NCBI GenBank assembly: GCA_040388535.1
Contig: JAZKBR010000008.1
Coordinates: 30,524 to 94,523, forward strand
DNA length: 64,000 nucleotides
Reading direction: 5' to 3'
Source: Gemmatimonadota bacterium
GTDB taxonomy: Bacteria; Gemmatimonadota; Gemmatimonadetes; Gemmatimonadales; GWC2-71-9
Position numbers and translations under genes: made by a program. The notes below the pieces were generated by a model. That model had not been told where the DNA came from, did not search any database, and worked only from the letters and a program-made list of their open reading frames with translations. Of this stretch, positions 46,629-55,912 are shown one piece after another (position 1 is the first letter of the stretch; every line of letters begins with the position of its first letter).

Positions 46629-46786
46629 GACTAGAGACTTGAGACTAGAGACTAGAGACTTGAGACTAGAGACTTGAGACTAGAGACTAGGGACCGAGCT
46701 GTCAGCCCGAGCGCGGGCGCAGTCGAAGGAGTGTTAGCCAGGTAGTGAGGCCAGCCTCTAGTCTCGAGTCTCTAGTCTCTCATCTC
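46629..46786. repeat. Compound inverted element: (GAGACTA/T)8 - inner segment - (TAGTCTC)4
   Basis: Left arm 46634-46689: eight exact GAGACT(A/T) units, with a partial unit before. Right arm 46759-46786: four TAGTCTC-type units starting 5 nt from the stop codon of the TonB receptor gene. The inner part holds GTCAGCCCGAGCG-CGGG-CGCAGTCGAAGGAG (46701-46731), a variant of the GTCA-CC-GAGCG motif in the mutM element. Same plan as that element but with a different heptamer. The purine (GAGACTA) arm comes first on the minus coding strand. Confidence 0.85.
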
Positions 46787-46790
46787 TGTT

Positions 46791-49541
46791 CTACTGCGTC
46801 CAGCTGAATCCGATTCCGATCACTCGCCCCGCCCGGTAGGACTCCCGGATGACAGCGCCCTGATTGATGCGGTAGGGGGTGTCGAGCAGGTTCTTGCCAT
46901 CGAGCCGCGCGCTGAGCGCGCCAGCCACGGGGAATCGGAGCGAGAGGTCGAGCACATTGCGAGGTTGTTCGATGACATCGGGTAGCGGCGTTTCACCGGC
47001 TTCGGTGATGCGTTCGCCGACGCGATTGAAGAGCGCGGTGGCCGAAGCATTCCCGGAGGGATGGGTCCAGGTGATACCGGCGTTGACGACGTACGGGGCC
47101 TGACCGACCATTTTCCGCGCGGCATTGGTGACCGAGCCGCTGGTCGGGTCGATATGAATGGTTGACTTCATCACCGTGGCATTGGTGAAGACATCGAACG
47201 GCTGCAGCACGGAGGCCAGGGTGCCGAGCCCCTTCCGCAGCTCGAGCTCAACGCCATAGTTGTCGGCGCTCGCGGCGTTCACGTAGCTGATGATTCGGGT
47301 GCCCGATGTGCCCTGGTAGACACGCTCTATCGGATCAGTGAACTTCTTGGCGAAGAGCCCCAGCGAAACAACCTCGCCGCGATGCGGATAGAACTCCCAG
47401 CGCAGGTCGTAGTTCTGGATCAGCGCGCGCTTCAACTCCGGGTTGCCCTTGACGTTGTCGAAGCCGATGACTTCGCGGAAGAGGATCGGCGAGAGTTCGC
47501 GGTACTCGGGACGAGAGAGCGTCTGGGTGCCGGAGAGCCGCAGCGACGTCCGAGTGCCCAGTTTCAGGTTGAGTGCAACCGACGGAAGTACGTCGGTGTA
47601 CGCGGGGGTGGCAGTCGAAGGCTCGCCTGCCGTCGAGCGTGAATCAACCTGGACTTGCGACCGCTCGATGCGTGCGCCCGTCACCAGCTCGAGGGCTGGA
47701 GTGATTGGAAAGGTGGTCATCAGGTAGCCCGCGACCAGTTTGTCGCTTGCCGTGTATGACCCACCCGCCGCCAGTGGGGTGATTCGCAGGTTCGACTCCC
47801 CGGTTCCCGTGAGCCGCCCATCGAAGATCTGCTCCGGCGCCAGCGACGTCACCGCCTCTGGCAAGGGCCGCACCAGCGACAGCGAATACGCGGTGTTCAC
47901 GGCATCGCGATCGGTACTGCGATAGATCCCGCCGACCTTGACGCTTCTCCCTGCCGACGGCGCCCCGAGGAAGAATTGCCAGTTGGCGTTCGCTTCGAGG
48001 GAATGCTCGCCGAGATCGGCGAAGGTGCGGACCGCCCCCTCGTTCGCGAAGCCGAACCAGGTCGGTGTAGCGGTGGAGCGGTCGTAGACGATTTCGGAAC
48101 GATCCGGTTCGCGACGGGCCACCTTCGAGAAGGTGACCCCGTAATCGAGCAGATGCCGACCGCCGAACTCCTGGTGCATCGCGAGTTGCCCTGATGCAAT
48201 GCTCCGTTCGACATACCGCAACCGCGTGATCTCGAACGGGAGCGCGAGATTCTCCGAGCTGCCGCTCTCGCGGCGTCCTTCATTGTCCATCGTGCGGTTG
48301 TAGGTGGTATTGAGCGAGAGCTTGCTCTGGGTTCCGAGCGTCACACCGAAATTGGCAATCCCGCCCCAGAGCACCGTGCTCCGGCCGGTCGAGCCGTCGT
48401 ACCGATCCACTTCCTCGGCCTGGCCATTCGAGCCGATCTGGGCCAGCGCGCGTCTCTGGCCCGCCTTCGTCTCCTGGGCGTAGCTGTAGGTGCCGGAGAG
48501 GAGATACGACAGCTGGCTGCTCCCGGTCGGGATCGCGCCGCCGAGCGTCATGCCGTAGCCGCCGTTCGGCGTGCCGGTGCGGGTTGCTGGCGACCAGACG
48601 TTTCGCAGCGAGCCGATCAGCGAATTGACCTGGGCACTCGGCAACTGCTGGGTGAAATCGGTCGCGCGAAGCAGCGAGGGAAGGGCACGATCGGTCGCAC
48701 CGAGGGCAAGCAGGTCTCGCCCGGTGGATGGTGCGAAGAATCCTGTCTTGCCGGTCACCGCCGTGTTGAAGCCGGTGGACAGCGAGAACCCCGTGAAGCG
48801 ACGCCCCGAAAACTCCCGCGTCCGGATGTTCACCGAGGCACCGGCGAAGTCACCCGGCTGGTCGGGGGTGAAGGTCTTCGAGGTCGAGATTCCTTCGAGC
48901 AGCTGCGACGGAAAGAGGTCGAGCGGGACGATCTTCTTCTCCGGTTCGGGCGACGGAATCCTGGCGCCGTTGAGTGACGCTTGAGTGTACCGATCGCCGA
49001 GCCCACGGACGAAGACATACTTCCCATCCTGGACCGTCGCACCGCTCACTCGCTGGATCGCGGCGGCGGCGTCACCGTCGGGCGAGCGGGCGATCTGCTC
49101 ACGGGAAATGGCATTCACGATGCCGACGCTGTTCCGCTGTTCGTCGAGTGCGGAATTCACGGAGCCCTTCTCCACGGCCGCGGTGACCGAGATCTCCGAG
49201 AGCTCCACTGCGCGTGGCGAGAGGGTCACGTCCTGCGTCACCACGCCGCTCTGGGGCACCACGATGCCGGTCACCAGCTTCGGGGTGTAGCCGATCTTGA
49301 CCGCCCGGATCGTGACCGTGCCGGCTGGCACGCCCCGAAGCGTGTAACGGCCGTCGACTGTGGTGTTGACCGAATGGGAGCTGCCGGGAATCGTGACGAG
49401 GGCGCCAGCGAGCGGGAGCCCGCCTTCGCTGTTGAGGACCCGGCCGTTGATCCGCGCCTCACCCTGCGCCATCAGGGAGGCGGGAAGCAGGAGCGCCACC
49501 ACAAGTCCATTTGCGCATCGCGCGATCAATCTGGTCGTCAC
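46791..49541 (-). CDS. TonB-dependent outer-membrane receptor with carboxypeptidase-regulatory-like N-terminus
   Basis: 916 aa. Signal peptide, then a CarboxypepD_reg-like beta-sandwich (INGRVLNSEGGLPLAGALV, DGRYTLRGVPAGTVTIRA), a plug domain (SPDGDAAAAIQRVSGATVQDG, YVFVRGLGDRYTQASLNGAR) and a 22-strand barrel with typical strands, ending VIGIGFSWTQ with a terminal aromatic. Imports a large substrate, possibly with a lipoprotein encoded downstream. Substrate unknown. Confidence 0.9.
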   Translation of the reverse strand: MTTRLIARCANGLVVALLLPASLMAQGEARINGRVLNSEGGLPLAGALVTIPGSSHSVNTTVDGRYTLRGVPAGTVTIRAVKIGYTPKLVTGIVVPQSGVVTQDVTLSPRAVELSEISVTAAVEKGSVNSALDEQRNSVGIVNAISREQIARSPDGDAAAAIQRVSGATVQDGKYVFVRGLGDRYTQASLNGARIPSPEPEKKIVPLDLFPSQLLEGISTSKTFTPDQPGDFAGASVNIRTREFSGRRFTGFSLSTGFNTAVTGKTGFFAPSTGRDLLALGATDRALPSLLRATDFTQQLPSAQVNSLIGSLRNVWSPATRTGTPNGGYGMTLGGAIPTGSSQLSYLLSGTYSYAQETKAGQRRALAQIGSNGQAEEVDRYDGSTGRSTVLWGGIANFGVTLGTQSKLSLNTTYNRTMDNEGRRESGSSENLALPFEITRLRYVERSIASGQLAMHQEFGGRHLLDYGVTFSKVARREPDRSEIVYDRSTATPTWFGFANEGAVRTFADLGEHSLEANANWQFFLGAPSAGRSVKVGGIYRSTDRDAVNTAYSLSLVRPLPEAVTSLAPEQIFDGRLTGTGESNLRITPLAAGGSYTASDKLVAGYLMTTFPITPALELVTGARIERSQVQVDSRSTAGEPSTATPAYTDVLPSVALNLKLGTRTSLRLSGTQTLSRPEYRELSPILFREVIGFDNVKGNPELKRALIQNYDLRWEFYPHRGEVVSLGLFAKKFTDPIERVYQGTSGTRIISYVNAASADNYGVELELRKGLGTLASVLQPFDVFTNATVMKSTIHIDPTSGSVTNAARKMVGQAPYVVNAGITWTHPSGNASATALFNRVGERITEAGETPLPDVIEQPRNVLDLSLRFPVAGALSARLDGKNLLDTPYRINQGAVIRESYRAGRVIGIGFSWTQ

Positions 49542-49665
49542 ACCGCCACCCCGTTCCGGAGGAATGAGGGGCCGCTCCGATCATCGGACCCGTCCCCCCA
49601 CGAACCGCAGCAGAATGCTCGGAGTGTGTGACGACCTCGTCACGAGCGGCGCAACAAACGGGTCA

Positions 49666-49696
49666 CAAAAGAAAAACGGCCCCGAAACCGGGGCCG
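49666..49696 (-). terminator. Strong rho-independent terminator ending the tig-clp operon
   Basis: On the minus strand CGGCCCCG pairs with CGGGGCCG around a 4-nt loop, followed by TTTTTCTTTT. It is the best intrinsic terminator in the window, 17 nt after the stop of the hexapeptide transferase gene. Confidence 0.85.
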
Positions 49697-49712
49697 CCGC
49701 AGTGAAAACGAT

Positions 49713-50552
49713 TCATCCTCTTGGCGGATCCGGGATACGCGACGTGTCGCCAACGCCGCTCGGCGCGTTGGGCTTGACCCGAATCGACTTGGCGGGAATC
49801 CCGACATGGACGTGATACGGCCGCACATTCTTGGTGGCCAGGGCGCTGGCCCCGACCATTCCGTTCTCGCCGACGTGTACCCCCGCGAGCACGGTCGCGT
49901 GATAGGTAATCCGCACATCGTCCTCGAGCACCGTCAAGAGCGACGTCACATCCTTCTGGTCCACGATGCTGTGGGTGTGCGAATAGATGTTGGCATAGTC
50001 CGAGATCGAGACCCTGTGCCCAAGCCGGAGCCCGCCACGATCGTCGAGCAGGACGTGTCGATGCACCACCACGTCGTCGCCGACTTCCATGGCGTACCCG
50101 AACGAGAACTCCACGTTCTGGAAACACTTGAAGTTGCGGCCGACGCGCGCGAAGATGTGCGGCGCCAGCAGTCGGCGAAACTCGATGCCGAGGGCCACGT
50201 GCTGCCCACCCACGGGGAGGCGATCGAAGGAATACCACAGCCAGAGCAGCGGCTTCACCCGCGCGAAGCGTTCGGTATCGACCTCGGCATAGTACTCGGG
50301 TTCCAGCGTGATGTTGCGCGGGTCGAGCGCCTCGATCGCGATCCGCGATCCGGCGGGCAGCGCGGGGTCGGCGAGACGTTCGTCCCAGCGGCCCTGTCCT
50401 GGCCAGGTCAGTTCGAAGAGCGTCTCGCGGGTGATGGCGTTCCAGTCGGCGCCTGGGGCACGGAGCTGCTGGTCGAGGTCGGCGAGCCAGCTGTCGCGGA
50501 GAAGTTGCTGGCCTTCAGGAAGCGGGACGGGCTTGAGCGGTCGAAGCACCAT
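49713..50552 (-). CDS. Left-handed beta-helix (hexapeptide-repeat) acyltransferase-like protein
   Basis: 279 aa. The C-terminal half has the hexapeptide-repeat pattern (NFKCFQNVEFSFGYAMEVGD, RHVLLDDRGGLRLGHRVSIS, DYANIYSHTHSIVD) ending with GIPAKSIRVK, a common end of acetyltransferases of this fold. The N-terminal half is helical and of no recognised family. Acetyl or acyl transfer to a sugar or similar acceptor is likely; the substrate is unknown. It is the last gene of the minus operon before a strong terminator. Confidence 0.75.
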   Translation of the reverse strand: MVLRPLKPVPLPEGQQLLRDSWLADLDQQLRAPGADWNAITRETLFELTWPGQGRWDERLADPALPAGSRIAIEALDPRNITLEPEYYAEVDTERFARVKPLLWLWYSFDRLPVGGQHVALGIEFRRLLAPHIFARVGRNFKCFQNVEFSFGYAMEVGDDVVVHRHVLLDDRGGLRLGHRVSISDYANIYSHTHSIVDQKDVTSLLTVLEDDVRITYHATVLAGVHVGENGMVGASALATKNVRPYHVHVGIPAKSIRVKPNAPSGVGDTSRIPDPPRG

Positions 50553-50561
50553 ACGGGCAGC

Positions 50562-51197
50562 TCAGGGCTTGATGGAGTCGGTGCGTTGCCTGGTGCGGCC
50601 CAGGATCCGGGCCCGTTCGCTGTCGAGTCGGCTCAGGCGCCGCTCCCATTCCTCGTTGGTGCCGTCGAGGTAGGTCACGGTGAAAGGCTCGTGCAGCGGC
50701 AACTCCCGTTCATAGATGAACAGGCCACTGGCCTGCTCGCGGACATCCAGTTGCTGATTCGAGAAGGTCGGCGACAACGGGATCGTCGCGATCGGACGGT
50801 ACTGCTGGCTGTGCAGCGAGAGCGTCAGCACCGAGGGGTCGAAGCGAGTCGATGGCGCCAGCGAATGGAACGAAACCAGGGCTACGCCGGGGTCGCGCAC
50901 GCCGCGCGCGGACGCGACCGAGTCAATCTTCCGTCGGTGCGTCTGCAGCAGCAGATGCAGCGACTGATACGCATCCGGCGCGAGCACCCGGATCAGCCGC
51001 TCTTCCAGGGGAACGAAGCGGACTTCGAGCGTCCCGGTGCGGAGGCGGAGCGTGATGACGTCCTGGTTCAGCTGGCCATATCCGGGCTGGATATCAGTCG
51101 AGCTGGTGTCGCGTGGCGGCACGACGACCTGCGCCCGCGCGCACGCCGGGAGTGCCAGCAGGGTCACCGCGAGCGCGAGCGCGTGGCGACGACTCAT
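50562..51197 (-). CDS. Secreted protein of unknown function
   Basis: 211 aa with an N-terminal export signal (RRHALALAVTLLALPACARAQ; the Cys makes a lipoprotein possible). The mature region has strand-like stretches (VITLRLRTGTLEVRFVPLEE, PSVLTLSLHSQQYRPIATIP) and a charged helical C-terminus (WERRLSRLDSERARILGRTRQ). No family is recognised. ATG 51197 overlaps the engB stop; GTG 51200 is one codon upstream. Translational coupling puts it in the tig-clp-engB operon. Confidence 0.65.
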   Translation of the reverse strand: MSRRHALALAVTLLALPACARAQVVVPPRDTSSTDIQPGYGQLNQDVITLRLRTGTLEVRFVPLEERLIRVLAPDAYQSLHLLLQTHRRKIDSVASARGVRDPGVALVSFHSLAPSTRFDPSVLTLSLHSQQYRPIATIPLSPTFSNQQLDVREQASGLFIYERELPLHEPFTVTYLDGTNEEWERRLSRLDSERARILGRTRQRTDSIKP

Positions 51198-51775
51198 CAC
51201 GGTGCGCCCGCCGCCGCCAGCAGCGAGGCGCCGAGGTCGGCAATGCCGAGTCCGGTCACGGCGCTGACCGCCTGGATCTGATCGGGTTCGAGTCCGAGGG
51301 CGAGGCTGCGGTCGCGAACGGCCTGCAGCTGCTGCGCGCGCGAGAGCTTGTCAGCCTTCGTCAGCACGGCGAGGACGCCACACCCGGCACGCTGCAACAG
51401 GCCGTGGAACTCGGCGTCGTCCTTGGATGGTTCGTGCCGGATATCGAGCAGCCAAACCACGCCTGTCAGCGACTTGCGCTCGGTGAGGAGCTTTTCGAGA
51501 AGCTTCCGGTAGGCGCCACGCGTCCCCTTGTCGGCGCGTGCGAAGCCATAACCGGGGAGGTCGATGAGATAGAGTGGCGGCATCCGGAAGATATTGAGCA
51601 GCTGCGTCTTGCCCGGGGTGGATGAGACGCGGGCAAGTGCCTTCCGGCCCACCAGCGCGTTGAGCAACGACGACTTGCCGACGTTGGAGCGGCCGATGAA
51701 GGCGAATTCCGGCGCCGCCGGATGGAGATTGTGCAGCGGATCGGGAAACGATCCGATGAACTCGATCGGCAGCAC
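51197..51775 (-). CDS. engB: Ribosome biogenesis GTP-binding protein YsxC/EngB
   Basis: 192 aa GTPase needed for 50S subunit maturation. G1 is GRSNVGKSSLLNALVG, G3 is LIDLPGYGFA, G4 is LTKADKLSR and a G5-like SAVTG follows. It lies 35 nt downstream of clpX on the same strand, and its stop overlaps the start of the following secreted-protein gene. Confidence 0.95.
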   Translation of the reverse strand: MLPIEFIGSFPDPLHNLHPAAPEFAFIGRSNVGKSSLLNALVGRKALARVSSTPGKTQLLNIFRMPPLYLIDLPGYGFARADKGTRGAYRKLLEKLLTERKSLTGVVWLLDIRHEPSKDDAEFHGLLQRAGCGVLAVLTKADKLSRAQQLQAVRDRSLALGLEPDQIQAVSAVTGLGIADLGASLLAAAGAP

Positions 51776-51810
51776 CGCGAGCGGCGAGACCGCCGCAGAA
51801 GTCGGGGCGG

Positions 51811-53073
<1,263 letters not shown>

Positions 53074-53081
53074 CGGGTACC

Positions 53082-53696
53082 TCAGGTGGTGCTGTCGCCG
53101 CTCGCTCGCGGGGTGAACACGGTGTCGATCAGACCGTACTCCTTCGCCTGCTCGGCGCTCATGAAGCGATCCCGCTCCATGTCCCGCTCGATCTGCTCGA
53201 GCGGCTGCCCGGTGTGCTTGGCATACAACTCGTTCATCCGCCCGCGCAGGTAGAGGATCTCCCGCGCCTGGATCTCGATGTCCGCCGCGGTGCCCTGCGC
53301 GCCACCGGACGGCTGATGGATCATGATCCGGGAATGCGGCAGCGCCGCCCGCTTCCCCTTGGTGCCGGCGGTCAGCAGGAACGAGCCCATCGAGGCGGCC
53401 ATTCCCATGCAGATCGTGTTGATCGGCGCTCGCAGGTGCTGCATCGTGTCGTAGATCGCCATCCCGCTCGACACCACGCCACCCGGCGAGTTGATGTAGA
53501 GGTAGATGTCCTTCTCGGGGTTGTCGGCCTCGAGGAAGAGCAGCTGCGCGATGATGATGTTCGCGACGTCGTCATTGATGCCGGCGCCGAGAAAGACGAT
53601 CCGGTCCATCAGCAGGCGCGAGAAGATGTCGTAGGTCCGCTCTCCGCGAGCCGACTTCTCGATAATGTACGGCGGATACACTGACGCGTGCGTCAC
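53082..53696 (-). CDS. clpP: ATP-dependent Clp protease proteolytic subunit
   Basis: Serine protease subunit of ClpXP/ClpAP, 204 aa. Catalytic Ser is in [14 protein letters not shown] and His in [13 protein letters not shown]; Asp lies in [21 protein letters not shown] 53696 is chosen because the family starts shortly before [18 protein letters not shown]; it overlaps the tig stop codon (GTGA). A longer reading would run into tig. Confidence 0.96.
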   Translation of the reverse strand: MTHASVYPPYIIEKSARGERTYDIFSRLLMDRIVFLGAGINDDVANIIIAQLLFLEADNPEKDIYLYINSPGGVVSSGMAIYDTMQHLRAPINTICMGMAASMGSFLLTAGTKGKRAALPHSRIMIHQPSGGAQGTAADIEIQAREILYLRGRMNELYAKHTGQPLEQIERDMERDRFMSAEQAKEYGLIDTVFTPRASGDSTT

Positions 53697-54949
53697 GCGG
53701 TTACCTCGGTAACGGTGGACTGCGCGAGGAGCCACGCAAAGGTCTTCTCCTCGGTGATCGTGCGCTCGAGTTCGCCGAGGCGCTTCCCCTGCTGTAACGA
53801 CGCGTAGAGCTTGCCCGGTTCCACCCCTCGGGCGGCAGCCAGTTCGGCTACCCGGGCGTCAAGATCTGCCTCGGTACAGTGCAGGTTCTGGGCCGTCGAG
53901 ATGGCATCGAGAACCAATTCCCGCTTGACCTGGCTCTGGGCCACCGGCTCGAACGAGGAGGCAAAGGTGTCGAATTGCGCCTCCTCGATCCGGTACCCCT
54001 CGGCGTAGGCATGGACCAGGCGGTGGACCAGCGACTGGGGCGCCGGCACGTTGTTGGCCTCCACCAGCTGCTGGACCAGCTGATCGCGGACCCCCTGATC
54101 GGCGCTGCGGACCGCATCGGCCTTGAGGTCGTCGCGGATCCGGTCGCGGAGGGCCGTCACCGAATCGAAATCACCAAGTTCCCGCGCAAAGGCATCGTCG
54201 AGCGCGGGGAGGATCTGCTCCTTGACCTCGTGGAGCGTGATCTGGACCCGGCGGCTCTCCCCGCGGCGGGCCACCTCGGGGTGGTCCTCCGGGAAGCGGA
54301 CATCCGCCTCGGCCACACCGCCCGGGCTGAGCTTCATGATCTGCTCTTCCACGTCCGGAATCGTCTGTCCTGACCCGAGGACCAGGTTGTAGGGCTGCGA
54401 TTCGGCCGGTGCCTTGCCGTTTTCAATGGTGTTCACGGTCACGGAGACGAGGTGGCCGGGCTTCGGTTGCACCCCGTCGAGCGGGCTCCAGGTGGCCTTC
54501 TGCTCGCGGATCTTTTCGAGCTGCTCCTGCACCATCTCGTCGGTGACGACCGGTACCGTACGAGTAAGCGTGAAGCCGCCCGTCGTGGCGACAGCCAGGT
54601 TCGGTCGGACCTCGATGAGCAGGTCGAAGGTGAGCGGCGCGCCCTCGTGATAGTGGACGTTGCGCACCTGTGGATCGGCCGTGGGCTGAAGCTCGGTTTC
54701 CTTGAGGATCGTCTCCCAGCTCTCACGGAGGGCATCCTCAAGCACCGAGCGACGGATCTCCTGCTCGAACTTCTTGCGGACCACGGGCTCGGGTGCATGC
54801 CCCTTCCGGAAGCCCGGCAGGCGAGCCTGACGTGCGTATTCGCGGACAGCCCGGCGCTCGGCGGCGGCGAGGCGTTCGAGGGGAACGGTCACCTGGAGGG
54901 ACTTCGAGGCGACATCTTCGGCGGTGGTCTGGTAGGTGATTTCAGTCAT
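53693..54949 (-). CDS. tig: Trigger factor (ribosome-associated chaperone)
   Basis: 418 aa. The ribosome-binding domain carries [18 protein letters not shown] (GFRxGxxP motif), followed by an FKBP-type PPIase domain and a long helical C-terminal domain. ATG 54949 is used; TTG 54958 would add three residues. First of the tig-clpP-clpX-engB operon; overlap with clpP by 4 nt. Divergent from the orphan receiver gene. Confidence 0.93.
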   Translation of the reverse strand: MTEITYQTTAEDVASKSLQVTVPLERLAAAERRAVREYARQARLPGFRKGHAPEPVVRKKFEQEIRRSVLEDALRESWETILKETELQPTADPQVRNVHYHEGAPLTFDLLIEVRPNLAVATTGGFTLTRTVPVVTDEMVQEQLEKIREQKATWSPLDGVQPKPGHLVSVTVNTIENGKAPAESQPYNLVLGSGQTIPDVEEQIMKLSPGGVAEADVRFPEDHPEVARRGESRRVQITLHEVKEQILPALDDAFARELGDFDSVTALRDRIRDDLKADAVRSADQGVRDQLVQQLVEANNVPAPQSLVHRLVHAYAEGYRIEEAQFDTFASSFEPVAQSQVKRELVLDAISTAQNLHCTEADLDARVAELAAARGVEPGKLYASLQQGKRLGELERTITEEKTFAWLLAQSTVTEVTA

Positions 54950-55012
54950 AGCCGCCAAATATAACGGCTCCCCCTTGACGAGTGGGGGGAAACAGCGGTT
55001 CTCTTGGGGACT

Positions 55013-55393
55013 ATGGCACGTATTCTGGTAGTCGACGACGAATCATCCATCCGCCGGGCGCTCCGATTGATGTTCGAGCGCGGGGGGCACACCGTCATCG
55101 AAGCCGCATCGGCGCCGGTGGCGCTGGAGCTGGTGGTCGATTCCGAGCCACCCGATGCCATCGTCTGCGACGTGAAGATGCCGGGTATGGACGGGATGGA
55201 GTTCTATCGGGCACTGGGCGGTGTGGCCCCGGCCCTCCAGTCGCGGCTGGTCTTCCTGACCGGTGCGTCACGAGACCCCGCGGTCCACACCCGGATCGAG
55301 CAGCTCGGGGTTCCCCTTCTCGGCAAGCTCGACGACCTGCAATTGGTGGTTGATGCGATCCGCATCACCCTCTTCCGCCGCCCGAAGGCCTGA
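55013..55393 (+). CDS. Stand-alone response-regulator receiver domain (CheY-like)
   Basis: 126 aa, one REC domain and no output domain. The acidic pair (LVVDDESSIRR), phospho-Asp (AIVCDVKMPGMDG) and Thr (VFLTGAS) are present. The conserved Lys is kept but the following Pro is replaced (LLGKLDD instead of KP), which may alter the switch. Partner kinase is not nearby. ATG 55013 follows GGGGACT. Divergent from tig with a 63-nt gap. Confidence 0.88.
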   Translation: MARILVVDDESSIRRALRLMFERGGHTVIEAASAPVALELVVDSEPPDAIVCDVKMPGMDGMEFYRALGGVAPALQSRLVFLTGASRDPAVHTRIEQLGVPLLGKLDDLQLVVDAIRITLFRRPKA

Positions 55394-55399
55394 ACCGCG

Positions 55400-55690
55400 C
55401 TATTTTGTCGTCGCAGCCGTCGTAGCCGCCGCCGGCACGGCGCTCAGCAAGCCCAACCCTTTCAGCCCGAGCTTCGCAGCGACCCCCAACACCGGGGCTC
55501 CTACCGCCGTTGCGAGCAGGATGGTGTCGGCGACCACCAGCGGCTTGGTCCAGCGATTCACGAAGCTCCGATCGCGCAGGAGCATCACGCCGAGCGCGAA
55601 GCCTCCGTTGACGATCACCAGCAAGGCGACCGCGGCGGCCGAAGCGACCCCGATAACGGAGTCGAGCCAGGGCAGGGTAGTGGGCTCCAT
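55400..55690 (-). CDS. Small membrane protein of unknown function
   Basis: 96 aa with two to three hydrophobic helices (VIGVASAAAVALLVIVNGGF, VVADTILLATAVGAPVLGV) and an Ala/Thr-rich C-terminus (AVPAAATTAATTK). No family is recognised. It is convergent with the receiver gene (6-nt gap). A heptamer array lies in its upstream region. Confidence 0.6.
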   Translation of the reverse strand: MEPTTLPWLDSVIGVASAAAVALLVIVNGGFALGVMLLRDRSFVNRWTKPLVVADTILLATAVGAPVLGVAAKLGLKGLGLLSAVPAAATTAATTK

Positions 55691-55759
55691 CGGACGCCTC
55701 GATTGTTGGGATTCTGGAATATACGCCAGACGTCGCAGGCGTGAAACGTTGGTCGAGAG

Positions 55760-55829
55760 GGGAAGGGGGAAGGGAGAAGGGAGAAGGGAGAAGGGAGAAG
55801 GGAGAAGGGAGAAGGGGAAAGGGGAAAGG
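55760..55829. repeat. Heptamer tandem array GGGAAGG / GAGAAGG / GGAAAGG
   Basis: Ten consecutive 7-nt units on the plus strand: two GGGAAGG, six GAGAAGG and two GGAAAGG. It sits between the small membrane protein gene and the 3' end of the M1 peptidase gene. On the minus coding strand it reads as pyrimidine-rich CCTTCTC, so it looks like the second arm only; no complementary partner is visible in the 222-nt gap. Confidence 0.85.
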
Positions 55830-55912
55830 GGAGCGGCGCTGATCGCCCACTGATCGCACGACCCCCTCCCAAGAGGAGTGCGGCCAGAGGGCGACGCCTC
55901 GGGGCGGCCGGC

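Noticed and set aside
46330..46677. ORF with repeated LETRDLR peptides
   Set aside because: It is a frame of the GAGACTW array, without a coding signature or start context.
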